Below are positions 41,022 through 51,676 of a stretch of 64,000 bases of DNA, piece after piece. The first letter of the stretch is position 1; every line of letters starts with the position of its first letter. Position numbers and translations under genes: made by a program. The stretch is from Hwangdonia lutea (GTDB taxonomy: Bacteria > Bacteroidota > Bacteroidia > Flavobacteriales > Flavobacteriaceae), in contig NZ_CP136521.1 of the NCBI RefSeq assembly GCF_032814565.1, positions 806,001 through 870,000 of the forward strand, read 5' to 3'. A model generated the notes under the pieces. That model saw only the letters and a program-made list of their open reading frames with translations. It did no database searches and was not told where the DNA came from.

Positions 41022-43013
41022 TTAATCTACATTATCGTGTAAAAAAGAATTATTGTTTCGTAATTGAATATCGTCGTTATCATCCAAACCAATACTGGTT
41101 CGCGACATATCGGTTTCAGAAGAATGTTTGGCTTCTTCTAAATTTACGCCTTGACGTTTATAAGCTGGCGTTTTTTCGATATCGTCAATTTTAGCACTAT
41201 TAAATTTATAATTGAACTCTTTCATCTTCCGTCTGCGTTCGTCTGCGCGTTCTTTTAACAAATCTGAAATAGGGCTGTTAAGCGGATCTACCTCATCATT
41301 TGCTGTTTCTTCAGTGTTTTCTTGAGGTAAAACTTTTTTCTCAAAAACAATATCGTTGTCCACCTCTTCTTCAACTACTTTGGATTTTGATGATTTTTTA
41401 TTTATTGAAGATTCCACTTCCACATAATCATCCAAAGCATACCGAATATCACCTTTTTCGTTGGTTTCATTAACGGTAATAAGCTCCACATGGTCTTTAA
41501 CAGGCATATCCTTTATTTCTTCTTCATTTAATTGATGAGAAACAACATCGTCGTTTTTAATATCTTCCTCATTATCTGAAGACAACGGCAAATCGAACGT
41601 TAATGTGATTTGTTGTTCTTCTTCAATATAATCTGAAATCACCTCAACATCTGTCATGTTTTCAGCACCTTTAGACATTTTTGTTACGGGCTTGATGATA
41701 AAATCTTCCTCTTCATTATGATTCGATTTAACCTCATCGTAAACCACATCAATATTTTTAATGATTTCTGAAGTTGGAATTAAATTGATGTCTTTTGAAA
41801 AATCGTCTGCAATATCTTGTTTTACAACCGCTTTTTTTGTTGGTTTTACAGGCTCTTCATCTAACTCCAAATCTAAGGTATGCCTCACTATTGGCGTTTC
41901 TTTTTTCTCCTCTAATTCAACAATAGGCTCAATAATTACAGGGTCTTTACTTTTAAGGCTAATATCTTCTTCTTCATCTAACGAGTGCACTACCTTTTTG
42001 GTTTCTGTGTTAGAAATCTCGTCTTGTTGTTCGATATTAAAACCTGTTGCAATAATAGTAACTGCAATAGATTCTTCTAAAGCTTCGTCTTCGCCAACAC
42101 CCATAATAATGTTAGCGCCATGTCCGGCTTCGGTTTGAATATGGTCGTTAATTTCACCAATTTCGTCAATGGTTATTTCGTGCGACCCAGAAACAATTAA
42201 AAGCAATACATTTTTAGCGCCCGTAATTTTATTATCGTTTAACAATGGCGAATCCAAAGCTTTACGAATAGCATCTTGAGCGCGGTTTTGACCGGATGCC
42301 AAGGCAGAACCCATTATGGCCGTTCCGCTATTGCTTAAAACGGTTTTGGCATCGCGTAAATCGATGTTTTGTGTGTAGTGATGCGTAATAACCTCGGCTA
42401 TACCACGAGCAGCAGTAGATAGCACTTCGTCGGCCTTTGAAAAACCGGCTTTAAAACCAAGGTTACCATATACCTCGCGAAGTTTGTTATTATTTATTAC
42501 AATTAAAGAATCGACAACATCCCGTAATTTTTCAATGCCTTTTTGAGATTGCTCGATACGCATTTTACCTTCAAAAGCGAAAGGCATCGTAACGATACCA
42601 ACGGTTAAAATATCCAGATCTTTTGCCATTTTTGCTATAATTGGAGCTGCACCGGTTCCGGTTCCTCCGCCCATTCCTGCCGTTATAAACACCATTTTTG
42701 TGTTGGTATCAAGCATGGTTGAAATATCATCAAAACTCTCAACTGCCGATTGTTCTCCAATATCGGGGTTTGCGCCTGCACCTAATCCTTCGGTTAAATT
42801 AACACCTAATTGGATTTTGTTGGGAACACCGCTGTTTTGTAGGGCTTGCGCATCGGTATTACAAACGTAAAAATCGACGCCTTTAATGCCTTGTTGGAAC
42901 ATGTGGTTAATGGCATTGCTGCCACCACCGCCAACGCCAATAACTTTAATGACATTCGACTGATTCTTTGGTAAATCAAATGCAATGCTTTCGAATTCTT
43001 TTTTGCTGCTCAT
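41022..43013 (-). CDS. ftsZ: Cell division protein FtsZ with long acidic linker and post-CTP tail
   Basis: 663 residues; tubulin-like GTPase forming the Z ring. The core ends near residue 330: GGGGSNA at 28-34, and the T4 GTP motif GGGTGTG at 115-121. Between about 330 and 605 lies a very acidic, low-complexity linker. The FtsA-binding-like conserved C-terminal peptide (DDIEKTPAYKRQ, residues 610-621) is followed by 42 further residues ending NSFLHDNVD, so the CTP is internal. Last gene of the dcw cluster, 56 bases after ftsA. Confidence 0.97.
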   Translation of the reverse strand: MSSKKEFESIAFDLPKNQSNVIKVIGVGGGGSNAINHMFQQGIKGVDFYVCNTDAQALQNSGVPNKIQLGVNLTEGLGAGANPDIGEQSAVESFDDISTMLDTNTKMVFITAGMGGGTGTGAAPIIAKMAKDLDILTVGIVTMPFAFEGKMRIEQSQKGIEKLRDVVDSLIVINNNKLREVYGNLGFKAGFSKADEVLSTAARGIAEVITHHYTQNIDLRDAKTVLSNSGTAIMGSALASGQNRAQDAIRKALDSPLLNDNKITGAKNVLLLIVSGSHEITIDEIGEINDHIQTEAGHGANIIMGVGEDEALEESIAVTIIATGFNIEQQDEISNTETKKVVHSLDEEEDISLKSKDPVIIEPIVELEEKKETPIVRHTLDLELDEEPVKPTKKAVVKQDIADDFSKDINLIPTSEIIKNIDVVYDEVKSNHNEEEDFIIKPVTKMSKGAENMTDVEVISDYIEEEQQITLTFDLPLSSDNEEDIKNDDVVSHQLNEEEIKDMPVKDHVELITVNETNEKGDIRYALDDYVEVESSINKKSSKSKVVEEEVDNDIVFEKKVLPQENTEETANDEVDPLNSPISDLLKERADERRRKMKEFNYKFNSAKIDDIEKTPAYKRQGVNLEEAKHSSETDMSRTSIGLDDNDDIQLRNNNSFLHDNVD

Positions 43014-43069
43014 AAATTCTGTTTTACTGGGGTTTTGTACTTAATATTTTTAATTCAATGGATTTATAA

Positions 43070-44380
43070 TCACTCTGCGTTATCTAAAAAATCTTTAACG
43101 CGCTCTGTCAATTTATCTAGGAACGAACGTCGTTCTTTAACTGGTTTTTCCTTTATTTCTTCTTTGGGCGCTTCGGCCTCTTCAATTTCTTTTTGTTGCT
43201 GTTGCTCTATTTGTTTTCTGTCTTCACGTTTTAAGCCATCTAAAACTAAACCTACGGCAGTAGCGTACAGCGGGCTTGTAATATCTTCGTCACTATCGCC
43301 AGCCAAATGCTCGTTCGGATAGCCTATTCTGGTGTCCATGCCAGTTATGTATTCCACCAATTGCTTTAAGTGTTTTAATTGTGCGCCGCCACCTGTTAAA
43401 ACAATGCCGGCAATGAGCTTCTTTTTTTGCTCTTCGTGACCGTAGTTTTTAATCTCAGCGTAAACCTGCTCTACAATTTCCACAACACGCGCATGAATTA
43501 TTTTAGATAGGTTTTTTAAAGTGATTTCTTTAGGTTCTCTGCCTCGCAACCCTGGAATAGAGACAATCTCGTTGTCTTTATTTTCCCCGGGCCACGCCGA
43601 ACCAAATTTTATTTTTAAAAGCTCCGCTTGTTTTTCAATGATGGAGCATCCTTCTTTTATATCTTCAGTTATCACATTGCCACCAAACGGGATTACCGCT
43701 GTATGACGAATGATGCCATCTCTAAAAATGGCTAAATCGGTGGTTCCGCCACCAATATCGATTAATGCGACACCCGCCTCTTTTTCCTCTTGACTCAATA
43801 CCGCATTGGATGAGGCCAATGGCTCTAAGGTGATGCCTTCTAAATTTAAACCGGCACTTTGTATGCAACGTCCCACATTTCTTATTGACGATACTTGCCC
43901 TACAACCACATGGAAGTTAGCTTCTAATCGGCCGCCGTACATCCCGATGGGCTCCTTTATTTCGGCTTGTCCATCAACTTTATACTCTTGTGGCAATACA
44001 TGAATAATTTCCTCTCCGGGAAGCATGACCAATTTATGCACTTGGTTAATCAGCCTGTCAATATCGTTATCGTCAATAACGGTTTCAGAATTCGACCGTG
44101 TGATATAATCGCTATGTTGAAGGCTTCGTATATGCTGCCCAGCAATACCAACGGTTACGCTAACAATCTTCATGTCGGCTGCAGCTTCAGCTTGCTGAAC
44201 GGCCTGTTGGATAGATTGGATAGTTTGGGTAATATTATTTACCACACCACGATGCACACCCAAGCTTTTAGATTTTCCAATACCCAAAATTTCGACTTTG
44301 CCGTACTCGTTTTTACGACCAATCATAGCCACAATTTTTGTGGTTCCTATATCTAATCCTACTGCTAAATTATGCTCCAT
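43070..44380 (-). CDS. ftsA: Cell division protein FtsA
   Basis: 436 residues, actin-like; tethers FtsZ to the membrane. Nucleotide motifs: GLDIGTTKIVAMIG at the N-terminus and VALIDIGGGTTDLAIF near 205, with GIVLTGGGAQLKHLKQLVE. The C-terminus (RRSFLDKLTERVKDFLDNAE) is a lysine-rich amphipathic helix typical of the membrane-targeting sequence. Between about 390 and 420 a glutamine/glutamate-rich linker precedes it. Position between ftsQ and ftsZ as in the classical cluster. Confidence 0.97.
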   Translation of the reverse strand: MEHNLAVGLDIGTTKIVAMIGRKNEYGKVEILGIGKSKSLGVHRGVVNNITQTIQSIQQAVQQAEAAADMKIVSVTVGIAGQHIRSLQHSDYITRSNSETVIDDNDIDRLINQVHKLVMLPGEEIIHVLPQEYKVDGQAEIKEPIGMYGGRLEANFHVVVGQVSSIRNVGRCIQSAGLNLEGITLEPLASSNAVLSQEEKEAGVALIDIGGGTTDLAIFRDGIIRHTAVIPFGGNVITEDIKEGCSIIEKQAELLKIKFGSAWPGENKDNEIVSIPGLRGREPKEITLKNLSKIIHARVVEIVEQVYAEIKNYGHEEQKKKLIAGIVLTGGGAQLKHLKQLVEYITGMDTRIGYPNEHLAGDSDEDITSPLYATAVGLVLDGLKREDRKQIEQQQQKEIEEAEAPKEEIKEKPVKERRSFLDKLTERVKDFLDNAE

Positions 44381-44443
44381 GGTTTACGTTTTGCTCAATC
44401 ATTGGGGTTTTACATTCAATGTATTCGCCGTTTATTAACTTAT

Positions 44444-45166
44444 TCAATTTAGTTTACTGCACACTACTTGGTTTTCAAATTGCAAATTAACTTTGCTATA
44501 ATTATTAAGCGTTTTGTCTTTTTGATTTTTTTGATAAAACGCCTTTAGGTTGTTGATTTTCTTATCTAAAAAATTAACATTGCCTAATTGAACTAAAAAA
44601 TTACATTGTCTCAACTTTAAGTAGATTTTTTCATTAGCAGTTTGATGAATTTCTATAACATTCTTTTTTAGAAAATCGTCGTTCCTAATTTTACGTGCTA
44701 CTTTATAGACATTTTTTAAATTATTTTTTTCAACATAACCAGTAACTAAGGGCACTCTTGCTGAATAATTATTTGATAGCGGCATATACGAGCCTTCGTC
44801 ATCAATATAATAAGACGCATTTGTGCTTACTCTTGCAATAGGTGTTTTTTGTTCAATTTCCGCGTTAAGTGTACCGTTAACAGCAACATACACCTCCGCA
44901 GTTTTTATCATGGGATTAGATTTTAGGGCATTTTCTAATTCATTCAAAACTAAAGTTTCTTTGGGTACATTTTTAACGCCATTGTATTTTTGTATTAACA
45001 ATTTACTAACAGCCTCATTAGTTATAAAAAGGTTGTTTTCGCCAATAAATTTTACCTGCGGTTTGCTCACTGCTCGTTGTCCGTTTCTGCTTGATGAAAA
45101 AGCGAACAAAAAGACTACCAATGTTAGCAGACAAATCATTTTTATGTAATTCCAATTAACTCGCAA
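44444..45166 (-). CDS. ftsQ: Cell division protein FtsQ
   Basis: 240 residues. Inner-membrane bitopic divisome protein: short cytoplasmic N-terminus, one membrane segment at about 8-24 (MICLLTLVVFLFAFSSS), then POTRA-like (VKFIGENNLFITNEAVSKLLIQ) and beta domains (YYIDDEGSYMPLSNNYSARVPLVTGYV). It matches the divergent Bacteroidota FtsQ. Its start overlaps the murC stop by 11 bases. Confidence 0.88.
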   Translation of the reverse strand: MRVNWNYIKMICLLTLVVFLFAFSSSRNGQRAVSKPQVKFIGENNLFITNEAVSKLLIQKYNGVKNVPKETLVLNELENALKSNPMIKTAEVYVAVNGTLNAEIEQKTPIARVSTNASYYIDDEGSYMPLSNNYSARVPLVTGYVEKNNLKNVYKVARKIRNDDFLKKNVIEIHQTANEKIYLKLRQCNFLVQLGNVNFLDKKINNLKAFYQKNQKDKTLNNYSKVNLQFENQVVCSKLN

Positions 45167-46508
45167 TGCTCAATTCCTTTTTAATGTGTTTTACTTCTTC
45201 GCCAATATCGCCAGCGCCCATAGTTAAAATAATTTGAGCCTGACTTTTATGTATGGTTTTCAGCAAATTGGCTTTACTAACCAACTGTTTGTTTTCATTT
45301 TTTATTTTACCCAACAGCCATTTGGATGTAACGCCCTCGATGGGCTCTTCGCGAGCTGGATAAATATCTAATAAGACAACTTCGTCAAACTGTGATAAAC
45401 TTTGGGCAAACTCGTCGATAAAGTCGCGTGTTCGTGTATATAAATGAGGCTGAAAAATAGCCAGTGTTCTTTTATCCGGGTACATTTCTCGAACCGCTTG
45501 ATGTACGGCATTAATTTCTTCGGGGTGATGCGCGTAATCGTCTATAAACACTAAATTATCGGTTTTTATTTGATAGGTAAATCGGCGTTTAACACCTTTA
45601 TAAGATGCTAAAGCTTTGGCGAGCTGTTGGTGTGGGCAACCATTTTCTACAGCCATCGCCAAGGCTATTAATGCATTCGACAAATTATGTCTCCCAGGTA
45701 GGTTAAATTGTAAATTTTCAAGTACCGCTTTTGGTGTTTTTACATCAAAAACATAGGTTCCGTTTTTTATTTTTATATTTTGAATACTGTAATCTGAATC
45801 GTCTTCAATACCATAAGTGATGCCATTTAGTGGCAACCCATTTTTAACAAACAACTTTCCGTTGGGCTTGATTCTTTTTGAAAAATCTTGAAATGAATGT
45901 ATTAATTCTGAAGCGTCTCCGTAAATGTCCAAATGATCAGCATCCATTGAAGTGATACATGCCAAATCTGGTGATAGCGTTAAAAACGACCTATCAAATT
46001 CATCAGCTTCAACTACTGAAACTTCGGTTCCTTTTAGAATCAAATTCGAATTGTAATTTTCGCTAATACCACCTAAAAAAGCAGTTAACTCAACCCCACA
46101 TTCGTACATTAAATGCCCTAAAATACTCGTTGTTGTTGTTTTTCCGTGTGTACCGGCAACAGCTAAACAATAGGTGTTTTCTGTTATCAACCCTAAAACC
46201 TCAGAGCGTTTTAAAATGTGAAAACCATGCGATTTAAAATAATTTAATTCGGTATGATTCTCAGGTATTGCAGGCGTGTAAACCACCAAAGTGCTTTCGG
46301 GATTTAAAAATTTAGCATCAATTTTTTCAACGGCATCATCAAAATGAATTTGAATATTTAAAGCCGACAAGGCATCAGTAATTGTGGTTGGCGTTTTATC
46401 ATAACCAGCCACATGTTTGTTATTGGCGTGAAAATAGCGTGCCAACGCACTCATGCCAATACCGCCAATGCCGATAAAATAGATACTATGTTTGCTTTTT
46501 AAATCCAT
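45156..46508 (-). CDS. murC: UDP-N-acetylmuramate--L-alanine ligase
   Basis: 450 residues. Adds L-Ala to UDP-MurNAc. Landmarks: N-terminal YFIGIGGIGMSALARYF (UDP site), the P-loop VAGTHGKTTTTSI, SVVEADEFDRSFL and PHLYTRTRDF. Starts one base after the murG stop and overlaps ftsQ. First of the three Mur ligases in this cluster. Confidence 0.97.
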   Translation of the reverse strand: MDLKSKHSIYFIGIGGIGMSALARYFHANNKHVAGYDKTPTTITDALSALNIQIHFDDAVEKIDAKFLNPESTLVVYTPAIPENHTELNYFKSHGFHILKRSEVLGLITENTYCLAVAGTHGKTTTTSILGHLMYECGVELTAFLGGISENYNSNLILKGTEVSVVEADEFDRSFLTLSPDLACITSMDADHLDIYGDASELIHSFQDFSKRIKPNGKLFVKNGLPLNGITYGIEDDSDYSIQNIKIKNGTYVFDVKTPKAVLENLQFNLPGRHNLSNALIALAMAVENGCPHQQLAKALASYKGVKRRFTYQIKTDNLVFIDDYAHHPEEINAVHQAVREMYPDKRTLAIFQPHLYTRTRDFIDEFAQSLSQFDEVVLLDIYPAREEPIEGVTSKWLLGKIKNENKQLVSKANLLKTIHKSQAQIILTMGAGDIGEEVKHIKKELSIAS

Positions 46509-47612
46509 TTATTTTATAAGTAGTTTTTCTACTTCGTCTACTATTTCTTTTGTGGCATTAACCAATGCCAGCTTTTTTATGTTTGCTCCCAGTTCTTTTT
46601 GTTTTTCCGCGGAAGCGATTAATTGTGAAAACTTGTTCTCGAAATCGGCATCTAAATCTTCTTCTTTAATCAATAATGCCGCATTATTGTTAACCACAGC
46701 CAAAGCATTTTTGGTTTGATGGTCTTCGGCCACGTTTGGCGACGGAATAAAAATTACAGGTTTGCCTACAATACACAATTCCGATACCGAGATTGCTCCA
46801 GCTCTGGAAATTACAACATCGGCAGCGGCATATGCAAAATCCATATTATTTAAAAACTCATAAACCTGTACGTTTTTTGTGTTTCCGTAAATTTTATATT
46901 GCTGATAATACAACTTACCACATTGCCATATAATTTGCACGTTTTGAGTATCTAAAAAATCCAATTCTTTTTCAATCAACTCATTAATGCGTTTTGAGCC
47001 CAAACTCCCACCAATTACTAAAAGCGTGTATTTTCCGTGTTTTAAGTTGAAATGATTTTTAGCTTCAACCGTTTTAGTTTCAATATCCAACAAATCCTGG
47101 CGCACTGGATTTCCTGTTTTAATCAATCTATCTTTTGGGAAAAACCGCTCTAAATTATCGTAAGCCACACATATTTTATCCACTTTTTTTCCCAATAGTT
47201 TATTTGTAATGCCCGGAAAAGAATTCTGCTCTTGTATTAAAGTTGGAATCTTATTTGAAGCAGCCACATACAACAATGGCCCACTTGCAAAACCACCTGT
47301 ACCTATGGCTATATCTGGTTTAAAGGATTTAATAATTTTACTCGACTTAAAAAGGCTACTCATCACTTTAAAAGGAAAGGCTCCATTTTTTAGAGTCAGT
47401 TTTCGTTGAATTCCAGAAATCCACAGCCCTTTAATTTTGTATCCCGCTTGTGGCACTTTTTCCATTTCCATACGATCTTTGGCGCCCACGAATAAAAATT
47501 CAGCATCGGGAAACCGCGACTTAATTTCGTTTGCAATAGCAATGGCAGGATAGATGTGTCCGCCTGTGCCTCCACCGGAAAGAATAATTTTGTATGTTTT
47601 TTTTATTGCCAC
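46509..47612 (-). CDS. murG: UDP-N-acetylglucosamine transferase MurG
   Basis: 367 residues, GT28. Converts lipid I to lipid II at the inner face of the membrane. Landmarks: [32 protein letters not shown] and the donor site [23 protein letters not shown] with EDHQTKNA. It abuts murC. A family B repeat lies in the gap to ftsW. Confidence 0.96.
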   Translation of the reverse strand: MAIKKTYKIILSGGGTGGHIYPAIAIANEIKSRFPDAEFLFVGAKDRMEMEKVPQAGYKIKGLWISGIQRKLTLKNGAFPFKVMSSLFKSSKIIKSFKPDIAIGTGGFASGPLLYVAASNKIPTLIQEQNSFPGITNKLLGKKVDKICVAYDNLERFFPKDRLIKTGNPVRQDLLDIETKTVEAKNHFNLKHGKYTLLVIGGSLGSKRINELIEKELDFLDTQNVQIIWQCGKLYYQQYKIYGNTKNVQVYEFLNNMDFAYAAADVVISRAGAISVSELCIVGKPVIFIPSPNVAEDHQTKNALAVVNNNAALLIKEEDLDADFENKFSQLIASAEKQKELGANIKKLALVNATKEIVDEVEKLLIK

Positions 47613-47643
47613 TAATTCACTAATGTTATTCTTTATTTCTATA

Positions 47644-47670
47644 CCTACAAGGTTTTTGAAACCTTGCAGG
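47644..47670 (+). repeat. Short palindromic repeat family B, copy 2
   Basis: CCTACAAGG loop CCTTGCAGG between ftsW and murG; same type as 7956-7983 and 50326-50350. Confidence 0.65.
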
Positions 47671-47673
47671 ATG

Positions 47674-48867
47674 CTATATTGTTTCCGATAGAATTTCTAA
47701 CGGATTATCTTCACTGTTTTCTTGTTCTTTTATTTCTTCTCGTTTTGCACTTACGCTTAGTATAATACCAATGGCTAAACAGGTCATCCAAATAGATGTA
47801 CCTCCACTACTAATTAACGGTAAGGTTTGCCCTGTAACGGGGAACAACTCTACGGCAACAGCCATATTAATCAAGGCCTGAAACACAATGGGCAAGCCCA
47901 CACCAAGTACTAAAAGTTTACCAAAAATGGTATCAGATTTCTGCGCCGCTATTACAATTCTAAACAACAACCACATGTATAAAATCATAATAGTAAAGCC
48001 GCCCAACAATCCGTATTCTTCGATAATTATGGCGAAAATAAAATCGGATGAGGATTGCGGTAAAAAATTCTTTTGTATGCTTTTACCCGGACCAACACCT
48101 TTAACACCGCCCGAGGCAATAGCTATTTTTGCTTTTTCAATTTGATAATCGGCTACGGTATCTTCAGGATCAGAAAAGCTTTCAATTCTACTCATCCAGG
48201 TATCCACCCTGTTTGGCATAGCATCCGGAAACGCCTTCGCTATCAACACAAACATAACCAACACCAAAATACCCGAACCTATAATTACGGCCAAATACCG
48301 AATGGGATATCCGCCTAAAAAAACCAACATAATGACCATTAAAAACATAATGGCAGCCGTTGAAAAGTTAGCCGGAAGAATAAGCACCAATATCAAAAAA
48401 ACCGGTAACCATAATGGTAAAATGGACTCCTTAAATGTTACTGTTTTATCCTTAATTTTAGACATGTAGCGCGCTACATAAACCATTAATACAACCGAGG
48501 CAAATGTGGATGTTTGAAACGACATGCCCACAATGGGTATTTGTATCCATCTGCTAGCATTGGCGCCTTCAATGGTTGTGCCTTGCAACATGGTAATACC
48601 CAACAATACTAAGGTTACCGGGACCAACACCAGCGAAAGCCCTTTAAAATATCGATATGGAATTTTGTGTACTCCGTACATAATGACAAACCCCAAAAAC
48701 AAATGCATAAAGTGCTTAACAAAAAACGCAAAGGTGTTACCATTCCCGCCACGATACGCCAAATTACTTGCGGCACTGTACACTGGCAAAAACGATAGTA
48801 TGGCCAATAGCGCCACTATAGCCCAAATTAACCGATCTCCTTTTATGTTTTTAAATAATGTTTGCAT
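47674..48867 (-). CDS. ftsW: Septal peptidoglycan polymerase FtsW
   Basis: 397 residues, SEDS family, ten membrane segments. Glycosyltransferase that polymerises lipid II with FtsI. Landmarks: the N-terminal [32 protein letters not shown], the [18 protein letters not shown] loop, [30 protein letters not shown] and [17 protein letters not shown] with a conserved arginine/aspartate loop. The SSGG end identifies the FtsW/RodA family; cluster position makes it FtsW. Confidence 0.95.
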   Translation of the reverse strand: MQTLFKNIKGDRLIWAIVALLAILSFLPVYSAASNLAYRGGNGNTFAFFVKHFMHLFLGFVIMYGVHKIPYRYFKGLSLVLVPVTLVLLGITMLQGTTIEGANASRWIQIPIVGMSFQTSTFASVVLMVYVARYMSKIKDKTVTFKESILPLWLPVFLILVLILPANFSTAAIMFLMVIMLVFLGGYPIRYLAVIIGSGILVLVMFVLIAKAFPDAMPNRVDTWMSRIESFSDPEDTVADYQIEKAKIAIASGGVKGVGPGKSIQKNFLPQSSSDFIFAIIIEEYGLLGGFTIMILYMWLLFRIVIAAQKSDTIFGKLLVLGVGLPIVFQALINMAVAVELFPVTGQTLPLISSGGTSIWMTCLAIGIILSVSAKREEIKEQENSEDNPLEILSETI

Positions 48868-48877
48868 GTTTTTTAAT

Positions 48878-48904
48878 GAGATGCTTCGACAAGCTCAGCA
48901 TGAC
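48878..48904 (+). repeat. Repeat fragment near the ftsW start
   Basis: GAGATGCTTCGACAAGCTC followed by AGCATGACA, a motif I know from many Bacteroidota gaps. It lies between murD and ftsW. Confidence 0.5.
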
Positions 48905-48923
48905 ATTTAGTTTATTAATTATG

Positions 48924-50321
48924 TTAAAGATTCCTTACTGCATTTTTAAATTGACGCCCTCGGTCTTCGTAATTTTCAAACAAATCGAAACTAGCACAAG
49001 CTGGCGATAACAACACATTATCTCCTGCTTCGGCAATTTTATAAGCTATTTTTACAGCTTCGCTCATAAATTGAGTTTCAATTATGATATCTACCATATC
49101 CCCAAACGTGCGCATCAGTTTTTCATTATCGGCACCCAAGCAAATAATAGCCTTTACTTTTTCGTTTACAAACTGAAATAATTCTTCGTAATTATTGCCT
49201 TTATCTGTGCCGCCAACAATCCAAACGGTAGGCGCATCCATACTCTCCAAAGCGTAGTACGTTGCGTTTACATTGGTTGCTTTTGAGTCGTTTATATACT
49301 GAACTTTATTTATTTTTAATACATTCTCCAAACGATGCTCTACCCCTTGAAAATTCTCTAAACTTTCGCGAATGGTTTGCTTTCTAATTTTTAATAAATG
49401 CGACACTGTCGAGGCAGCCATAGCATTTTTAACGTTGTGTTTTCCCTCTAATGCTAGCTTTGTTGTTGGCATAATTATTTGGTTGTTATCTATTGTTATT
49501 ATTATGTTTTGTTTGTCTAAATACGCGCCATTTTCAATTGTTTTTGTTAATGAAAATGGCAGTAATGTGGATTGAACTGGGTTGTTTTTTAAATGATTGG
49601 TAATCACGTCGTCATCGGCATCAAAAATCAAATAATCGTCTTTTGTTTGATTCATGGCAATTCTAAATTTTGAAGCGATATAACTTTCAAATTGATTGTT
49701 ATATCTATCCAAATGATCGGGCGTTATATTGGTAATCACAGCTATTTTGGGTTTAAAATCGATAATATCATCCAATTGAAAACTGCTAATCTCAAGCACG
49801 TAATTTTCAAAATCGTATTCCAAAATCTGTTTCGCAAAACTGTCGCCAATATTACCCGCCAGCCCCACATTCAATTCTTGTTTTAAAATATGATGTGTTA
49901 AGGTTGCCGTTGTTGTTTTACCATTGCTTCCTGTAATTCCAACAAGGGTTGCTTTGGTGAATTTTGATGCAAATTCAATTTCTGAAACTACCGGAATTTG
50001 ATGCTCTCGAATTTGCTTTACCAAAGGCACTTTATCTGGAATTCCAGGGCTTTTCATGACGATATCGGCAGTCAGTATTTTTTCCGCCGAATGCTTTTCA
50101 TCTTCCCATTCAATCTCATTATGTATAAGAACTTGTTTATATTTTTCTTTTATTTTTCCCTTATCGGAAACAAACACTTTGTATCCTTTTTCTTTTCCTA
50201 AAAGCGCTGTTCCCGCACCGCTTTCTCCTCCACCTAATACGACTAAAAAACCCTCTCCTCTTTCTCCAAAAAAGTACCGTTTCTCGCTCGGGTTTGATTC
50301 GCTTTTCTTCATTTTGTTCAT
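48924..50321 (-). CDS. murD: UDP-MurNAc-L-alanine--D-glutamate ligase with extra N-terminus
   Basis: 465 residues; adds D-Glu. Core: VVLGGGESGAGTALLGKEKGY, ITGSNGKTTTATLTH and the DSKATNVNATYYALE block. Normal MurD starts right before VVLGGGES; here 25 extra residues (MNKMKKSESNPSEK, then RYFFGERGEGFL) precede it, with no ATG closer in frame than the fourth codon. This part seems to derive from a repeat inserted between mraY and murD; a family B repeat abuts it. Whether the extension affects function is unknown. Confidence 0.93.
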   Translation of the reverse strand: MNKMKKSESNPSEKRYFFGERGEGFLVVLGGGESGAGTALLGKEKGYKVFVSDKGKIKEKYKQVLIHNEIEWEDEKHSAEKILTADIVMKSPGIPDKVPLVKQIREHQIPVVSEIEFASKFTKATLVGITGSNGKTTTATLTHHILKQELNVGLAGNIGDSFAKQILEYDFENYVLEISSFQLDDIIDFKPKIAVITNITPDHLDRYNNQFESYIASKFRIAMNQTKDDYLIFDADDDVITNHLKNNPVQSTLLPFSLTKTIENGAYLDKQNIIITIDNNQIIMPTTKLALEGKHNVKNAMAASTVSHLLKIRKQTIRESLENFQGVEHRLENVLKINKVQYINDSKATNVNATYYALESMDAPTVWIVGGTDKGNNYEELFQFVNEKVKAIICLGADNEKLMRTFGDMVDIIIETQFMSEAVKIAYKIAEAGDNVLLSPACASFDLFENYEDRGRQFKNAVRNL

Positions 50322-50325
50322 TATA

Positions 50326-50350
50326 CCTACAAGGTTTTAAAAACCTTGCG
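50326..50350 (+). repeat. Short palindromic repeat family B, copy 3
   Basis: CCTACAAGG loop CCTTGCGG between murD and mraY, 4 bases from the murD start codon. Confidence 0.65.
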
Positions 50351-50365
50351 GGAGTGGCAAATTTG

Positions 50366-51607
50366 TTATCGTATTTTCAATGTTACAATCGTTAGAATCG
50401 CCAGCAATATCCCTACAATCCAAAACCGTGTTACAATTTTACTTTCGTGATATCCTAATTTTTGATAGTGATGATGCAATGGCGACATTTTAAAAATGCG
50501 ACGTCCTTCTCCATATTTTTTCTTGGTGTATTTAAACCAACTCACTTGCATAACCACCGATAAATTCTCAGCTAAAAATATACCGCACAACACAGGAATA
50601 AGCCACTCTTTGCGTACCGCAATGGCAATTACCGCTATAATGCCGCCAATAGTCAAACTTCCCGTATCGCCCATAAACACTTGTGCGGGATAAGTGTTGT
50701 ACCACAAAAACCCAATAAGTGCCCCAACAAATGCAGCGATGTAAATGGTAATTTCTTCCACGCGCGGGATGTACATAATATTGAGATATTCTGAAAAAAT
50801 AATATTACCCGAAACCCAAGCGAAAATGCCCAAAGTAAGCACGATTATGGCCGATGTTCCTGCTGCCAACCCGTCAATGCCGTCGGTGAGATTTGCCCCA
50901 TTGGACACGGCTGTTATTATAAAAATGGCCACCAGAATAAAAATTACCCAAGCGTATTTTTCTAAATTTGGACTTACCCAAGTGATTAATTTTGCATAAT
51001 CAAATTCATTGCCTTTTACAAAAGGAATGGTTGTTTTGGTTGATTTTATTTCGTCTTGAAATAGTTTTGAGGCTTCTATATTTGGGTTTTCTGCCAACAG
51101 AATACGTTGTTCTTCTATAGGCAACTTTTCTTTCATTGTTACATCGTTATGGAAAAACAAAGTCGCCCCAACAATGATTCCCAACCCTATTTGTCCGAGC
51201 ACTTTAAAACGCCCTTTTAAGCCGTCTTTATCATTTTTAAATTTCTTTAAATAATCGTCTATAAAACCAATAACCCCCATCCAAAGCGTTGTAACGATGA
51301 GTAAAATGATGTATATGTTTTCAAGTTTAGCGAGCAATAAAACCGGAATTAAAGTGGCAAGAATAATAATGATACCACCCATAGTTGGTGTGCCTGCTTT
51401 TTCTTTTTGCCCCTCTAAACCTAAATCCCTAATGGTTTCTCCCATTTGCTTTTTCTGCAGAAAACGAATGATTCTTTTCCCGTAGATAGTTGAAATTAGC
51501 AATGATAAAATCATAACTAATGCTGCTCTAAAAGTTAAATAACTAAAGAGTCGGGCTCCCGGTAATTGGAATTCAGTTTCTAAATATTCAAATAGGTAAT
51601 ACAGCAT
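50366..51607 (-). CDS. mraY: Phospho-MurNAc-pentapeptide transferase MraY
   Basis: 413 residues, ten membrane segments. Makes lipid I from UDP-MurNAc-pentapeptide and undecaprenyl phosphate. Landmarks: [28 protein letters not shown] (DD motif), [33 protein letters not shown] and the [13 protein letters not shown] motif near the C-terminus. The middle loop (about 155-190, [20 protein letters not shown]) is longer than in E. coli MraY, as in other Bacteroidota. Confidence 0.96.
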   Translation of the reverse strand: MLYYLFEYLETEFQLPGARLFSYLTFRAALVMILSLLISTIYGKRIIRFLQKKQMGETIRDLGLEGQKEKAGTPTMGGIIIILATLIPVLLLAKLENIYIILLIVTTLWMGVIGFIDDYLKKFKNDKDGLKGRFKVLGQIGLGIIVGATLFFHNDVTMKEKLPIEEQRILLAENPNIEASKLFQDEIKSTKTTIPFVKGNEFDYAKLITWVSPNLEKYAWVIFILVAIFIITAVSNGANLTDGIDGLAAGTSAIIVLTLGIFAWVSGNIIFSEYLNIMYIPRVEEITIYIAAFVGALIGFLWYNTYPAQVFMGDTGSLTIGGIIAVIAIAVRKEWLIPVLCGIFLAENLSVVMQVSWFKYTKKKYGEGRRIFKMSPLHHHYQKLGYHESKIVTRFWIVGILLAILTIVTLKIR

Positions 51608-51648
51608 TTATACTATTTTTTATTGCTTATTTTTATTATTTATTGTGG

Positions 51649-51668
51649 ATTCCTGCCTTCGCAGGAAT
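51649..51668. repeat. Short palindrome ATTCCTGC-cttc-GCAGGAAT
   Basis: Perfect 8-bp stem in the gap between mraY and murE; a common small flavobacterial repeat type from memory. Confidence 0.6.
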
Positions 51669-51676
51669 GACAAAAA

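Noticed and set aside
48524-48910. Plus-strand frame of 128 codons opposite ftsW
   Set aside because: Antisense to a strong gene, ending in a repeat fragment; no homology pattern.
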